Part shown: positions 42,611-54,669 of the stretch, piece after piece
Layout of the letters: every line of letters starts with the position of its first letter
Position numbering within the stretch: the first letter of the stretch is position 1
Source of the DNA: Aegilops tauschii subsp. strangulata
Lineage: Eukaryota; Streptophyta; Magnoliopsida; Poales; Poaceae
Assembly (NCBI RefSeq): GCF_002575655.3
Contig: NC_053037.3
Coordinates: forward strand, 148,005,207 to 148,069,206
Direction: 5' to 3'
Length of the DNA stretch: 64,000 nt
Notes under the pieces: model-generated
Seen by the model: the letters and a program-made list of their open reading frames with translations, nothing else
Told to the model about the DNA's origin: nothing
Databases searched by the model: none
Program-made: the position numbers and the translations under genes

Positions 42611-44533
42611 CACTCCAAGAAGTGACTCAAAAACCATTCATAAATTGAGTCTATGACACGCATTTGAAAATGTACCATTCATTACATACAAAAGGTCATC
42701 AACACACAACGACAACGATGATACATGTTGGATTATAGATTATTTCCAACAAAACATTCCAGTAAATACTGAAGTTTTCATCACACAACAAATAACACAC
42801 AATGAAATGAACTTCAACTCAACCAATCCTTGGCGTTGGAAACGCTTGCTTTGAACCATAGGTGCTCTGGGAAGGGCCAGCTATTGTCAATATCGAGAGC
42901 AACGCAGGACTGATCATCCAGGCTGAAGCGACATATATCAGGAGCAGGGTAGGGAACCACCGCAATGTCCGAGGTATAGATACATTTGCTTCTCATAAAT
43001 GGTAGTAACGTTGTGTCAACAGCAGCTGGATCGCCTTTAACCATCATTGGATAGTTTGGTCCAAGGGAGAGCGAGTTTGCTCCAAGACTACCAATACTGT
43101 ACCAGGGAGAAGGTGTTGGCGCTAGCACACTAGTATCCATCCCGAATACCCTGCAGCGGGTCTTGGAATAGGTCCGGAGAGGGCGACCATGGGAGACAAC
43201 ACCTGCTACCTCAATAGTAACAATCACAGTGCACTGTATACAGACAAGAAGAGGTGATCCATCGGAATTAGTTGCCAGGCGCCACTGAGTATATAAGTTC
43301 TTCTCGTCCTCATGCTCGTGATCATCACCATCGTCATCTCCCCCTTGGTTATAAAATTTTCCAAGTATAGGTGGTGGAATGTTCACAGGACCTTGGAAAC
43401 ACAAGAAGAAGGTTAATTAGTAAAGGGAAACTTGCTAACCCGCATGCATGTGGCTGCAACTATAATTACGTTGGAAGAAAAACGTACCGAAACTACGGGG
43501 ATCCCATGTAAAAATAGTGCCACAAGTGGTGGCAGCAAACACAAGATCCTCGTATTCAATTGCATCACAGTACTCATCCGTGTACAGAAACTAATTTTTG
43601 AGCAATATCCATGGACGAACCATGGAATCAGTAACGACAGCAACAAGCTTGTCGAAGATAGCAACAACTTGATAGTTCTCGTAATTCCAAGAGCGGTTGG
43701 GAACTCGAGAAATTGCTATCTTCCGTAGACGACAGTCACCATGATCGTATTTGAACGTACGTAGATCATCTGTGTGCTCAACCTGAGGGCACTCGGAGAT
43801 TTTTGCAAGTGGAATCCGCTGACGAGTGTACACATTCACAAGTTCCCACTCGCAATTGTACCCAATATAAACAACCCAATCTCCATTTGCGCCAGCCCAG
43901 GCCTTACCCTGAAGCGATGGCATCTTGACATCACACGTATCGTTATAGAGCGGCATCAACTTGCACAAGGCGAGGCCTCCATCGTCCACGCCCATGCGAA
44001 CAGGCTTATAGCAAAGAAGATAAGGGAGATCAAACCGCTCTTGGACCCTTGGGTTCCTTGTAATGATGTTATTAGTTGAGTCGAGAATGGTCTTGAACGA
44101 ACCTGCCATGCTAGCCGAGGTGATGACGTCGCACCGATCAATGAGTTCCCCCACCACGTCATCTTTCAGATTGGGGCAAGAATAACGGGGTCATTTCCGG
44201 CTTGTTCCCTCCATGGAGAAGACGATCGAACAATGGCAGAAGGAAGTGTGAAGGCAAATGGAGGAGGGAGGAAGAGCGTGCGACATCAGTTCCAAATCGA
44301 GAGGGAATTGCGAAGAGTCGGTGGATGGTTGCCAAGTTGCCACTGTACATGAAGAGGCGCCCCGGCCTACACGTCCTTTCGGAAATTGTACAAAAGGACT
44401 CGCCGTCGTCTCACTGACATGTTGGAATGGGACCACATGTCAACGAAACATGGTGTGTAATTTCTTATGCAAAATGCGATCTGGCCGCGTTAGCCCGAGG
44501 TGCCGCATTAGTTATCGACCTTTATTTTTTTAA
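42611..44533. repeat. Segmental duplication, right copy (with DUF295 copy C)
   Basis: Partner of 39427-41315. The match stops at CCTTTATTTTTTTAA near 44533. Confidence 0.9.
42814..44214 (-). pseudogene. DUF295 (KIB1-4 beta-propeller) F-box-like pseudogene, copy C
   Basis: Start ATG is at 44214; exon 1 is 44214-43488 and exon 2 is 43391-42814, with a 96-bp intron and intact GTACGT donor and CCAAG acceptor. It has two lesions. Codon 8 is TGA where copy B has CGA (44193-44191), a C-to-T change in a CpG. A TAG at 43593-43591 is in the same position as the first stop of copy B. Otherwise the frame is open from end to end, finishing VSNAKDWLS. Domain content is as in copies A and B (KAWAGANGDWVVYIGYNC, RFSLDDQSCVALDIDNSW). 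It is the best preserved of the three at splice sites and C-terminus. Confidence 0.85.
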
Positions 44534-44867
44534 TGGCGTGCCGTTCGGTTTGGAAGCACGACTAACTGGTACTGTTTGCAGAGAAAATATAAACTACTCT
44601 ACCACTACTCCACCTCTAGTACTAGTAGTATAAAAAAGATATATAGGCTGGAGCTTCAGAGCTTTCTTGCTAAGGGCTGCCCACTTGCTTCTCACACTAT
44701 CACCCTCTCTCCAGATCTAAAAAAGACGGCCTCTCTCTCCCTCCTCACCGGTGGTCACAGATCCGCCGGGGAAGAAAAGGACGTGCAGCATTGTCGCACT
44801 CGTCATCGGTGAGCGAGGTCACGCACTGACGACAAGGCCGTCCTCTTAGTCCTAGCGCCCGCGCGGG
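44534..44867. other. Upstream region of the two-exon hypothetical gene
   Basis: A possible TATA box (TATAAAAA) is at 44629-44636, followed by a CT-rich leader (CTCACACTATCACCCTCTCT). The ATG at 44868 is 239 bp downstream. Confidence 0.4.
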
Positions 44868-47260
44868 ATGGCCTCCGTCCCCAAGCTCGCTGCCCTAGTG
44901 CGTGCGGTGGACAACGACCACGAGCGAAGCCACTTACCTCCGACCCTCAGGTATGCTACCTCTTTTCGAACCATACCCTTGTTCTATTGCCCCATCTACC
45001 ACGTCGCTGCATGTGGATCTTTTTCCACTCCACCATCTTCCCAATTTGCTATCCTCTGCTCTGCTGGTCACGCAGACGAAAACCTTAATTTGCACTATTA
45101 AAGGAAACCCTACTTCATGCAGACTAATCCATGTCTGGGTTGAATAAGGAAAGGAAGGGAGACTGTACTGTCCAAGAGAGTAGGCATCGAACCCGCATCT
45201 AGGTTGAAAAGGGGAAAATCAGTAGCTAAGGAACGAGTCTCGTGTCTCTTGGTTGAAGAAGGGTAGAAAGGCATGACAACGCAATAGAGAATGACTAGGT
45301 CGATCGGTTTGTTGTCCTCACATAGGAAAAAGGTGGCTAAACAGAACAAAAATGGGACGTAATCCACATATGCTGCCTGGATATTTGTTGCTCTGGGCAA
45401 CCATACCTCCCTCACCACTCTATGCGTCTGTGGAGGTACATCGTATTGGTGCACCCACTGTCCGTATGGGCCTCCCATGCTCTTATTTTCACTTTTTTGC
45501 TGTTAGTATAACGCCAGCAGCCAAGTCAAGCAATACTACTGCTAAAGTGATGCCACATTTAACTAATGCCGCACTCAGTCTAATGCCACCGATAAATTTA
45601 AGCAATGCCATTTAATGTCACTGGATTATTTCAGGGTTAGGTGTTGATTGTGGATGTATTAAAGATTTTTCAGCTAAGGCATTCTAATGCTGTTGCACAA
45701 CCAGTATACCAACGATGAAACTTGTTACTACCTTCAGATTTTTGCACCGTTAAAGCTTATAGATTACATACCTCACTTTCATGAGATAAGTTAATTTTTT
45801 TGTACAGTGTCACCAAAATGCCAAGGCGCTGATGTCATTTTATTTTGGTTAAACTGCACAAAAAATTATGAAGACAAGAGGAAAGGTCAAGAGTGGGCAC
45901 CTCCTCCTCCGGCTGTTCTCTTGATTCGTTCGATCAAGTTTTTATGTTTGATCGATTATCAAGATTGGGATAAAAAAATTTAAGGTCCCCCCGAGTTCGA
46001 AATGATATTTACCTTGGAGGTACATGGTTTGCAATTTTTTTATACTGTCATTAGTTAATAATGCTAGTTACCTTTAGACTTTTGTATTTGGTTTAATGCT
46101 CATGCACAGCTAGTATACCAATGCTGAAACGTGTTACCTTTACATTTTGTATTGTTAATTCTTATAGAAATCTTCTAGTGCTAGAGTTTATTGAAATCTG
46201 TTCAGTAAAACCATTGTACTATACCCTGTAATAAAATAACTACTCTACTATTGCACTAGCCACTGGATTAGTGTATATTTGTAGTATTCAAAATTTCGAA
46301 TGGTGTTGCATTAGCGTATGGACATAAATAAAGTGTGGCAAGCTTTCCCAGATATGTGCTCAAGAAAACTACTACCTGTTTTTCTAAATACTAGACGTTT
46401 GGGTACTTTAAATTGAACCGTGAAAATGTCCTTATATTAAGGAATAGAGGGTGTAGAGTTCACTCAACTTATCCCGGTAAAGCTAGTCACACCTTTGTTA
46501 AAATTAATGTTCATTATGTTATCGGAGGAGGTCTGTAAGTTTGTCTCTAATGCCTGTCGACTATATACCTGACATCATGATGTAATGTTAAGTCATTTCG
46601 TTTTGTATAGTGTCACTGAATTGTCAAGGCGGTGATGGCATTTTATTTTAGTTGAACTGCACAAAATATGCTTAAAAGAAGAGGAAAGGTCAGGAATCGA
46701 TCATTCTTTTAGAAAGAACTATATATGCCTTTCTGACATCAGCAGCTGTTGCCTTATTTATTCCTTCAAACAGGTGGTTAGAAACAGTCTTGCTACCTTT
46801 TCCCATTAAGAAATTGGAATGTTTATATTTGTGAGTCTATGCTTCAACTAGTGCCACTTTTCTAGTAATCACACTTTCAATATCTATGCAAACAGGGATG
46901 CTCGATTTTAGTGGAACTGCACAAAAAGTCCAACTGGTTCAACATTAGGAGCATGTTTTCTTCCAAACCTTTATATCCAATTGGTGGCACTATGAGCTGT
47001 TCATTATGAAGGTACATGCTTTGCTACTATCTTGCTACTCTTTTTGTACTATCATTAGATAGTAATACTAGTGGTTTGCATGTGAATTTATTGGCAGGGT
47101 GGACCTACATTGGAGGTGCGGGACGGGATTCAATGATTGGATGCTCAATTTCGGTTGTATCGATTTCACCTCTTCCATCACTGTGAACATGGATATCCTT
47201 GGTCTGATGAAGAATAGGTGCTATATTTCTGCTCTGAACCAGCCAATCAATTCAGTATGA
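44868..47260 (+). CDS. Hypothetical 81-aa protein, two exons
   Basis: Exon 1 (44868-44950) reads MASVPKLAALVRAVDNDHER and SHLPPTL and ends in phase 2 at CTCAG|GTATGC. Exon 2 (47098-47260) follows TTGGCAG and its reading fits the phase exactly: VDLHWRCGTGFNDWMLNFGC, IDFTSSITVNMDILGLMKNR, then CYISALNQPINSV and TGA. The intron would be 2147 bp. No domain is recognised. Support is the matching phase, a TATA box upstream and the ordered peptide in exon 2. Against it are the short length and repetitive intron. More exons could exist in the intron. Confidence 0.3.
44951..47097. repeat. AT-rich intron-like region with diverged internal repeats
   Basis: Segments near 45800-45900 and 46600-46700 are related: GTCATTTTATTTTGGTTAAA / GGCATTTTATTTTAGTTGAA, each followed by CTGCACAAAA and AAGAGGAAAGGTCA, 800 bp apart. 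GTTGAACTGCACAA-type phrases recur at 46910 and 47445. A weak Stowaway-like piece lies at 46370-46455. Confidence 0.5.
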
Positions 47261-48630
47261 AATTGTCCAGGGGAAAACATGGCTGTATCAAATTGTCCAG
47301 TGCAAAACATGACAGATGCTAAGCGGAAGAGACATGTTTAAACCGAAAATACAAGGTGGGGTATATGTTTACTAGCTGCTTGATATTTGTGCAGACAGAG
47401 ATGTCTGCCCGTTGCTATTTGTCAAACACACAAAGTAACCGCAATTTTGGTTGAACTGCACAAGAGAATAGTATAGTCACTGCATGCAGTGCCATTTGAA
47501 AATAGACACAGAAAGATTGGATAGTCACTTCATGGACTGCAGAAAGTAGTATTGTACTATTTATTGGCCAACACTAGGTGCTTCATTGCTTTGGTCTGAT
47601 TATACAATGGGCATCATTTTGCCTAAGTTAAAGTTTGTATTCCGAAAATAGTCTCGCTGTGTGATCGAGAGAAGACCAAATCATATTGCAGTGGATGTTC
47701 CTCCATCATGTGTGGTTCATTCTCATGGTTCCAGCTGTTGGTGAAACCACTTACGTTTGCAAGAGGAATTGTAGACTTCACAAACAAATTTGTCTTCCAG
47801 TCTGTACTGAATGTGCCAAGAGAAGCATCCATGTTAGTAGGCAGAACAAATGTTTTTTCTAGATCTTTGCTTTTGGAGCCACATATTTGTATATGATCTA
47901 TGAATCATTGAGATGCATTAACATGTTGATCTTATGTACGGGAATCATACTAGTTGGTTTTAGTTGCGACGCAAGATCTGAAGTGGCTGATCTTTGCTTT
48001 TGGAGCTACATATTTGTATATGATTTGTGAATCATTGAGATGCATTAACAGTTCCTTATTTCTGTTCGCTCAGTGTTTACAAGTTACTAATCGATCACTA
48101 GCTAGCCTACTAATGCGCTCCTGGCAGTTTTAGTTGCGACGCAAGATCCAAAGTGGCAATTTTTTGAATAAAAATGCCTACCTCTGAAGAACTGACAAGC
48201 TACTCTGAAGAAAATGCCATGCGAATTTGAAGAAACTGCCAGCGAAAACGTTCGCAAATGCCTTATCTACTAGCTAAAGTTCATCAACTAATGCCCTCGG
48301 CTGTTACTCGTTGCATGCTGCTCCGCGTACTGGCTGCGAGCGATTTTGAGTGCCTGCATGCAGCTGGCCGTAATTACGGCAGCTAACTGATGCAAAAAAA
48401 GATGTGCTTTAATTGTTGCGGGCCTTTTAAATCTGTGGAATCATTATTGACAAGGAGGGAGATGATTCGAGTGCACTTGTTTGACCGTCATGCCGGCGTG
48501 CGACCCAGCACGGACGGGACGGGACGGCACAGTCATAATTTCAGTTTCTCTAGTTTTCCACGGCAAGCTGGCGCGCTAAGCCATGCCTGCTTAATTATGC
48601 ATTGAATTCCGATGACCGTCGCGCTACCTT
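47261..48630. repeat. Non-coding spacer with a local 125-bp repeat
   Basis: ATCTTTGCTTTTGGAGCCAC at 47861 recurs at 47991, with the rest of the unit (ATGAATCATTGAGATGCATT, then TTTTAGTTGCGACGCAAGAT) repeated to 48150. No gene supported. Confidence 0.6.
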
Positions 48631-48635
48631 CTGCA

Positions 48636-48641
48636 TATAAG
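48636..48641 (+). promoter_or_regulatory. TATA box of the coiled-coil ORF
   Basis: TATAAG in CTGCATATAAGTACTG, 113 bp upstream of the ATG at 48754. Confidence 0.45.
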
Positions 48642-48753
48642 TACTGTTTCTCGGCCTTCTATGGTGTCACCGTGACCCAACTCGCCCTATCCTCATAAGC
48701 CCCCACCGGCCCGAAGTCACTCGCCACTTATCCTCACTCTCGCCACGTCCGCC

Positions 48754-49271
48754 ATGCCCCTGCCCGTACGTGATAGGAGAGGCCGGAGGCGGTCACTGCC
48801 GGAACTAGTGTTCGGTTTTTCACCGGAAGGCAGATGGAGGGAGGAGGCATTCTATCGGTCTTTAGATGGCAATGCGGAGATCGAGGACTTGTTGGAGCGT
48901 GACCGCCTGGCGGAGGAGCAGGAGTTGTTGGAGCGCGACCGCTTGGCGGAGGAGCAGTGTATTGCCGATTTGCGCCGCCAGCGGGACATGGAGCAGCAGC
49001 ACACCGACGCTCTGAGTCGCGAGCAGAGCGCCCGCAACTGGGCCGACTACGTGGAGGCCGGCGCCGGCAAATAGCCTTGGAGGCTGTCGGGCATGCACGC
49101 GTTCGCGACGCTGATTTTTACTACCAGCTCATCAAGTGGGTTTCCCGCTTAGAAGCCGAAGCTTCGATGGACCACGCCGGCATGGAAAGGGCCAACGTGC
49201 ACGAGCAACGCGCCCTATCACACCTCTGGCAAGTCCGAGGCGAGGCGGAGGACGCCTGTGCCGGCGTTTAG
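48754..49271 (+). pseudogene. Coiled-coil ORF with a 12-aa tandem repeat, frameshifted
   Basis: The first frame (48754-49074, 106 aa) starts MPLPVRDRRGRRRSLPELVF and has a perfect-phase 36-bp repeat at 48886-48921 and 48922-48957 that gives LLERDRLAEEQ twice. It continues as a probable coiled coil (CIADLRRQRDMEQQ) and stops at KTAG just after VEAGAGK. The next frame continues without a break as IALEAVGHARVRDADFYYQL, IKWVSRLEAEASMDHAGMER and ANVHEQRALSHLWQVRGEAE to a stop at 49271. A one-base deletion in the GC-rich stretch 49050-49071 explains this; the restored protein would be about 172 aa. The family is not recognised. It may be a recently broken grass gene or may encode the shorter protein. 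Confidence 0.5.
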
Positions 49272-49782
49272 CATGTACCGCACATGACGGCCGGCATCGT
49301 CTAGTTAGCTAAGAGTAAGTTAGTACTTGTACGCTACTAGAGTATTAGTGGGAGTAGATAGTTAACTTGGCTATGATGGTTGTCAACGTGGAAGTTCAGT
49401 ACTCTATATGTGGATCAGACCTGTTACTTTGCTCTGAATGTTGAATTCCGTTTGAACGTATGGAATGGGCTGTTATTTTTTTAAATGGGTTGTATTTGTC
49501 CTCCACGGGTTTAGAGGCTGACTTGTGGGCCTACCAAGTTGACGCGTACACAATTAGGAGATGATTGTACGTGGAGAGGATGACAGCAGGGACCCGCCAA
49601 GGTCATGGCTGTACACAAGCAAGTGCCCCCTTATTTCAAGCCAATAAAAAATGGCTCCTCCTAATGGATTTCTGACATCTGGGTCCCATGCCGTTGTCAA
49701 CGTAGTCAATAAACGAGAGAATTGCACAACGAGCGGCTGACACCAGGGACCCAGCAGCTCGCCCAGTTATTTTTGTTTTGGG
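49272..49782. other. Spacer with a partial copy of the triplicated sequence
   Basis: 49510-49760 shares GACTTGTGGGCCTACCAAGT, TACGTGGAGAGG and GTCAACGTAGTCAATA with the units at 50660-52780. No gene seen. Confidence 0.5.
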
Positions 49783-50034
49783 TTAATTTGATAAATGCCA
49801 CTCCAAATATGGTGTTTCTGAGAAATGCCACTACAATTTCCAAACTTTGAAAAATGCCATTTCATGCCATTTCCAGTGGCATTTTTCGAAGTCTGGAGTG
49901 GCGTTTTTCAAAGTTTGCAAATTGCAGTGGCGTTTTCCAAAGTTTGCAAAAATTGCAGTGGCATTTTTCAAAGTTTGGAAATTGCAGTGGCATTTTTATG
50001 AATCGCCATAATTGGAGTGGCATTATCTAATTTG
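49783..50034. mobile_element. Palindromic MITE-like element, about 250 bp
   Basis: The ends AATTTGATAAATGCCACTCC and GGAGTGGCATTATCTAATTT are inverted. The inside has about six copies of GTGGCATTTTTCAAAGTTTG or its complement, spaced about 33 bp. A clear target duplication could not be assigned. Confidence 0.7.
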
Positions 50035-50659
50035 TTTTTGAGACAGAAGCAGGGTGTCAACTGGGCTGTGCGGGGCACTCTGGCCTGTCTAGACAACCTT
50101 CTCTTTTATGTTTACCACAGACTAGCCCAGTAGTTTTTTTTCTTTCTGAAAATGGCTAGCCTAGTTTTTTTGTGATTTGCCAAGTAAGTCGCTTTGTCAG
50201 GCCTGTTGGGCCACAAATCTTTCAAGACGAGGACAGCTTCATTCGGCTGGCCCAGAAATGGCCTATCAGTAATGAGAAATGGGGTGTACATACACATCAA
50301 ACCGGCAATTAGTTTCAAATTTCTTTTTTTCATTTCGAGATTTGAAAATGCATTAATTTTTATGCGTGGACAATTTGTTGGATTTTATATTGATATACAT
50401 TTATTTTTAAAATCAGTTTGAATGTGACTCAAAATTTCGGGATTAAAAACAGTTCGGACCGCACCGAAATATGCCAAATTTCGTATAATTTTTTAACTGT
50501 GGCCACAATATGGGCTGTAATGCTAACAAAAAGAATATGGGCTCCAAAAAAACCTTAAGAATTAGCAAATGGGCTGTAAATTATTAGAAATAATGGCAGA
50601 TGGGTTGTATGCTGTTTTCCACAGATTTGAGGCTTTCCTAAAAAAAGGTTGATGCACAA
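50035..50659. other. AT-rich spacer
   Basis: No gene seen; the frames here lack features. Phrases such as ATGGGCTGTAA recur at 50512 and 50570. Confidence 0.35.
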
Positions 50660-52780
50660 GTAGTGACTGTTGGATGACCATCCAACGGCCGTCGTGCTTC
50701 TTCAATCTCTGCTCTTCCTGCTCCAGCCGCTCAAACAAGCGCCGGTGGGACTGCCTGCTCCCTCCTCCCAGCGGCCAGCTATGCTGCCGCTCAGGCCTCA
50801 CCACCCGACCGTACTCCCATCGCTGGCCTAGCCATCCCTCTACACACCCACACCTGTTGTTATTCTCCGGCGACGGCAGACGAACCAGTAAACCCTCATA
50901 TAGTCGTACTCCCCTCCGCGTGGGAAACAACTGCCGAGTCTTCCCTGCCTCCGTGTCGTTCCCTTCCTAGGCCTCGCCATCGTCCACCGCCCTGGTGCTC
51001 TCGGTGCGGCCTGGTCAACGTGGTCAACGACCGACATGCATCTGAAGTGGACTGTACATGGAGAGGCTGACAGCTGGGTCCACGGCCGCACGCAAGGAAA
51101 TGCCTCCTTATTACGCACAAAATAATGATTCCTCCACGTGACATCTGGGACCCACCGAAAGGGCCTCTGTATTTCGCGAAAAAATGTTACCGCCGCTGAC
51201 AGCTCGGACCCACCAGCTATATCTTCGCACGCAAGGAAGTGCCTCCTTATTACGCACAAAAAATGAATACTCCCCCTGCTAGCTGGGACCCAGTATAGTG
51301 GCAGGCTGACTTGTGGGCCTACTAAGTTGACGGGGACGGAGGGCTTTGTCAACTTAGTCAATATGCATGATTCTAGCTCCAGTGACCGTACGATGTCCAT
51401 CCAACGGCCTTAGTGCTTCTTCAACCTCTGGTCTTCTTGCTCCAGCCGCCCAAACCAGCGCCGGTCGTGCCTCGTGCTCCTGCCTCCCGTGGCCGGCTGC
51501 GATGTGGCGGAGGACTCACCGCCCGCTACTACTCCCACCGTTGGCCAGGCCATCCCTCTACTCACCCACACCCCCTGTTATTCTGCGGCGACGGCAACCT
51601 CACACCACAACGAACCACTGAACTCTCATAGTCCTCTACGCGTGGGCATCCACTGCCGCGCCTTCCCTAGCTCCGCGTCGTCCCCTTGGCCTCACCGTCG
51701 TCCACCGCCCTGGTGCTCTCAGCGCGGCGTGGTCAACGTGGTCAAGGAACGACTTCCATTGGAAGAGTACTGTACGTGGAGAGGCTGACAGCTGGGTCCA
51801 CGGTAGCCGTAAGGAAGTGCCTCCTTATTATGCGGAAAATAATTATTCCTCCACCTGATAGTAGGGACCCACCGGACGGGCCACCATATTTGGCGAAAAA
51901 ACGTTTCCCCCCTGACTGCTGGGACCCACCGGATGGGCCACCGTATTTCGTGAAAAAAACGTTCCCCCCGCTGTCAGCTCGGACCCACCGGAAGTGCCAC
52001 CTTATTACGCACACAAAAAATGAATACTCCCCCTGCTAGTTGGGACTCACCTTGGTGGGTGGTTGACTTGTGGGCCTACTAAGTTGACGGGGACGGAGTG
52101 CTTTGTCAACTTAGTCAATATGAACGATTCTAGCTCCAGTGACCGTACGATGTCCATCCAACGGCCGTAGTGCTTCTTCAACCTCTGGTCTTCTTGCTCC
52201 AGCCGCCCAAAGCAACGCCGGTCGTGTCGCATGTTCCTGCCTCACGTGGCCGGCTGTGCTGCCGCGGAGGACCCACCGCCTATTCCCACCGCTGGCCAGG
52301 CCCTGCGGCGACGGCAGCCTCACACCACAGCCGAACCAGTGAACCCTCGTACTCCTCTCCGCGCGGGCTTCCACTGCCGCGTCTTCCCCGGCTCCGCGTC
52401 GTCCCCTTCCTAGGCTTCGCCGTCGTCCACCGCCCTGGTGCTCTCGGCGCGGCGTGGTCAAGGAACGACTTCCATCGGAAGAGTACTGTACGTGGAGAGG
52501 CTGACAGCTGGGTCCACGGCCGCAGCAAAGGAAGTGCCTCCTTATTACGCACAAAATAATTATTCCTCCACCTAACAGCGGGGACCCACCGGAAGGGCCA
52601 CCGTATTTCGCGAAAAAAACGTTTCCCCCTGACTGCTGGGACCCACCAGCTACATCTTCGCACGCAAGGAAGTGCGTCCAAAAAAAACAATTCGCCCCCC
52701 TGACTGCTGGGACCCACCAGCTACATCTTCACAGGCAAGGAAGTGCCTAAAAGTCGGGACCCATCTGGTCGAAGCGTACA
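50660..52780. repeat. Tandem triplication, units of 719 and 757 bp
   Basis: TCCAACGGCC is at 50681, 51400 and 52157, each followed by GTGCTTCTTCAACCTCTGG (or a variant), CTGCTCCAGCCGCCCAAA and a GC-rich block, then GTACGTGGAGAGGCTGACAG, TCCTTATTACGCACAAA and several GGGACCCACCGG phrases at 50-60 bp. Minus-strand frames of up to 186 codons span these units, but they shift between units and are GC-driven, so no gene is called. Confidence 0.9.
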
Positions 52781-53120
52781 TAGCGTTCTCATTCTGGTCG
52801 CGAACGTGTACGTACATACTGGTCGATGTAGAGGCGCACACGTGTCGTAGTAGAGGCGCGCACGTAGCATGTACACGTACGTACAGCGGCCAGTGTGCAA
52901 GAAGGAAAATACGGCCACGTACGTACATGCGGGCAGGGTCTCGAACGCCTACTCGCGCATACGTACGGCCAGGGCTCGTGTACATTGCTGGGTCGGAATC
53001 GAGAAACTGCGTCGTCGTCATGTACATCGGGAGCCAACCGGCTGGTTCGGAACGGAATGCGTCGTCGCGTTCATCGGGAGGGCTTGGACGGAACAGCCGA
53101 TGGAAACAAGGCCTGGCGTA
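52781..53120. other. GC-rich spacer with ACGTACGTAC clusters
   Basis: Contains several CGTACGTAC palindromes (for example near 52808, 52878 and 52918). No gene seen. The last bases GCGTA (53116-53120) should be one half of the target duplication of the LTR element that starts at 53121. Confidence 0.5.
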
Positions 53121-54669
53121 TGCTACGTCTTGAGCTTGCTATGGTTTTCCTTGAAGAGGAAAGGGTGATGCAGCACAGTAGCGTAAGTATTTCCTCAGTT
53201 TTTGAGAACCAAGGTATCAATCCAGTAGGAAGTTCCTTCAAAGTCCCACACACCTAGACAAACAAACAAACAAAGAACTCGCTACCAACGCAATAAAAGG
53301 GTTGTCAATCCCTTCACCGCCACTTGCGAAAGTGAGATCTGATAGAGTTAATATGATAAGATAAATATATTTTTGGTATTTTATAATATAGATGCAAAAA
53401 GTAAAGATGCAAATAAAAGTAGATTGAAAGATTATATGATAGAAGATAGACCCGGGGGCCATAGGTTTCACTAGTGGCTTCTCTCAATATAGCATAAGTA
53501 TTACGGTGGGTGAACAAATTACTGTCGAGCAATTGATAGAAAAGCGAATAATTATGAGATTATCTAGGCATGATCATGTATATAGGCATCACGTCCGTGA
53601 CAAGTAGACCGACTCCTGCCTGCATCTACTACTATTACTCCACACATCGACCGCTATCCAGCATGCATCTAGAGTATTAAGTTCATAAAAAACAGAGTAA
53701 CGCATTAAGAAAGATGACATGATGTAGAGGGATAAACTCATGCAATATGATATAAACCCCATCTTTTTATCCTCGATGGCAACAGTACAATACGTGCCTT
53801 GCAACCCTTTCTGTCACTGGGTAAGGACAGCGCAAGATTGAACCCAAAGCTAAGCACTTCTCCCCTGGCAAGAAAGACCAATCTAGTAGGCCAAACCAAA
53901 CTGATAATTCGAAGAGACTTGCAAAGATAACTCAATCATACATAAAAGAATTCAGAAGAGATTCAAATATTTCTCATAGATAAACTTGATCATAAACCCA
54001 CAATTCATCGAATCTCGACAAACACATCGCAAAAAGAGTTTACATCGAATAGATCTCCATGAGAGAGGGGGAGAACATTGTATTGAGATCCAAAAAGAGA
54101 GAAGAAGCCATCTAGCTAATAACTATGGACCCGAAGGTCTGTGGTAAACTACTCACAACTCATCGGAAGGGCTATGGTGTTGATGTAGAAGCCCTCCGTG
54201 ATCGATTCCCCCTCCGGCGGAGCACCGGCGAAGGCTCCAAGATGGGATCTCGCGGATACAGAAGGTTACGGCGATGGAAATTGTTTTTTGGTGGCTCCCT
54301 GGATGGTTTCGCGGTACGTAGGTATGTATAGGAGGAAGAAGTAGGTCGGTGGCTGCTCGTGGGGCCCAGGAGACAAGGGCGCGCCCTACACCCTCCTGGC
54401 CTCCTCGCTCGCTTCTTGATGTGCACTCCAAGTCCTCTGGATCACGTTCGTTCCAAAAATCACGTTCCCGAAGGTTTTATTCCGTTTGATATTCCTTTCC
54501 TTCAAAATACTGAAATAGGCAAAAAAACAACAATACGGGTTGGGCCTCCGATTAGTAGGTTAGTCCCAAAAATGATATAAATGTGTAAAATAAAGCCCAT
54601 AAACATCCAAAAGGGGTAATATAATAGCATGGAACAACCAAAAATTATAGAGACGTTGGAGACGTATCA
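53121..54669 (-). mobile_element. 3' LTR of a minus-strand LTR retrotransposon, 1549 bp
   Basis: On the minus strand the LTR runs from TGATACGTCTCCAACG (54669) to AAGACGTAGCA (53121), so it has TG...CA ends. Immediately upstream on that strand is AAGCTTGGGGATGCT, a purine-rich tract suitable for plus-strand priming, so this is the 3' LTR. It contains AT-rich and GC-rich parts and no ORF of note. The sequence type is very common in wheat-tribe genomes; I leave the family unnamed. Confidence 0.85.

Noticed and set aside
50840..52717. Minus-strand open frames of up to 186 codons across the triplication
   Set aside because: They follow GC-rich sequence, change frame between otherwise matching units and show no family motif.
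52800..52980. CGTACGTAC clusters considered as a binding-site array
   Set aside because: Spacing is irregular and the motif is a self-complementary dinucleotide-like pattern that can arise by slippage.
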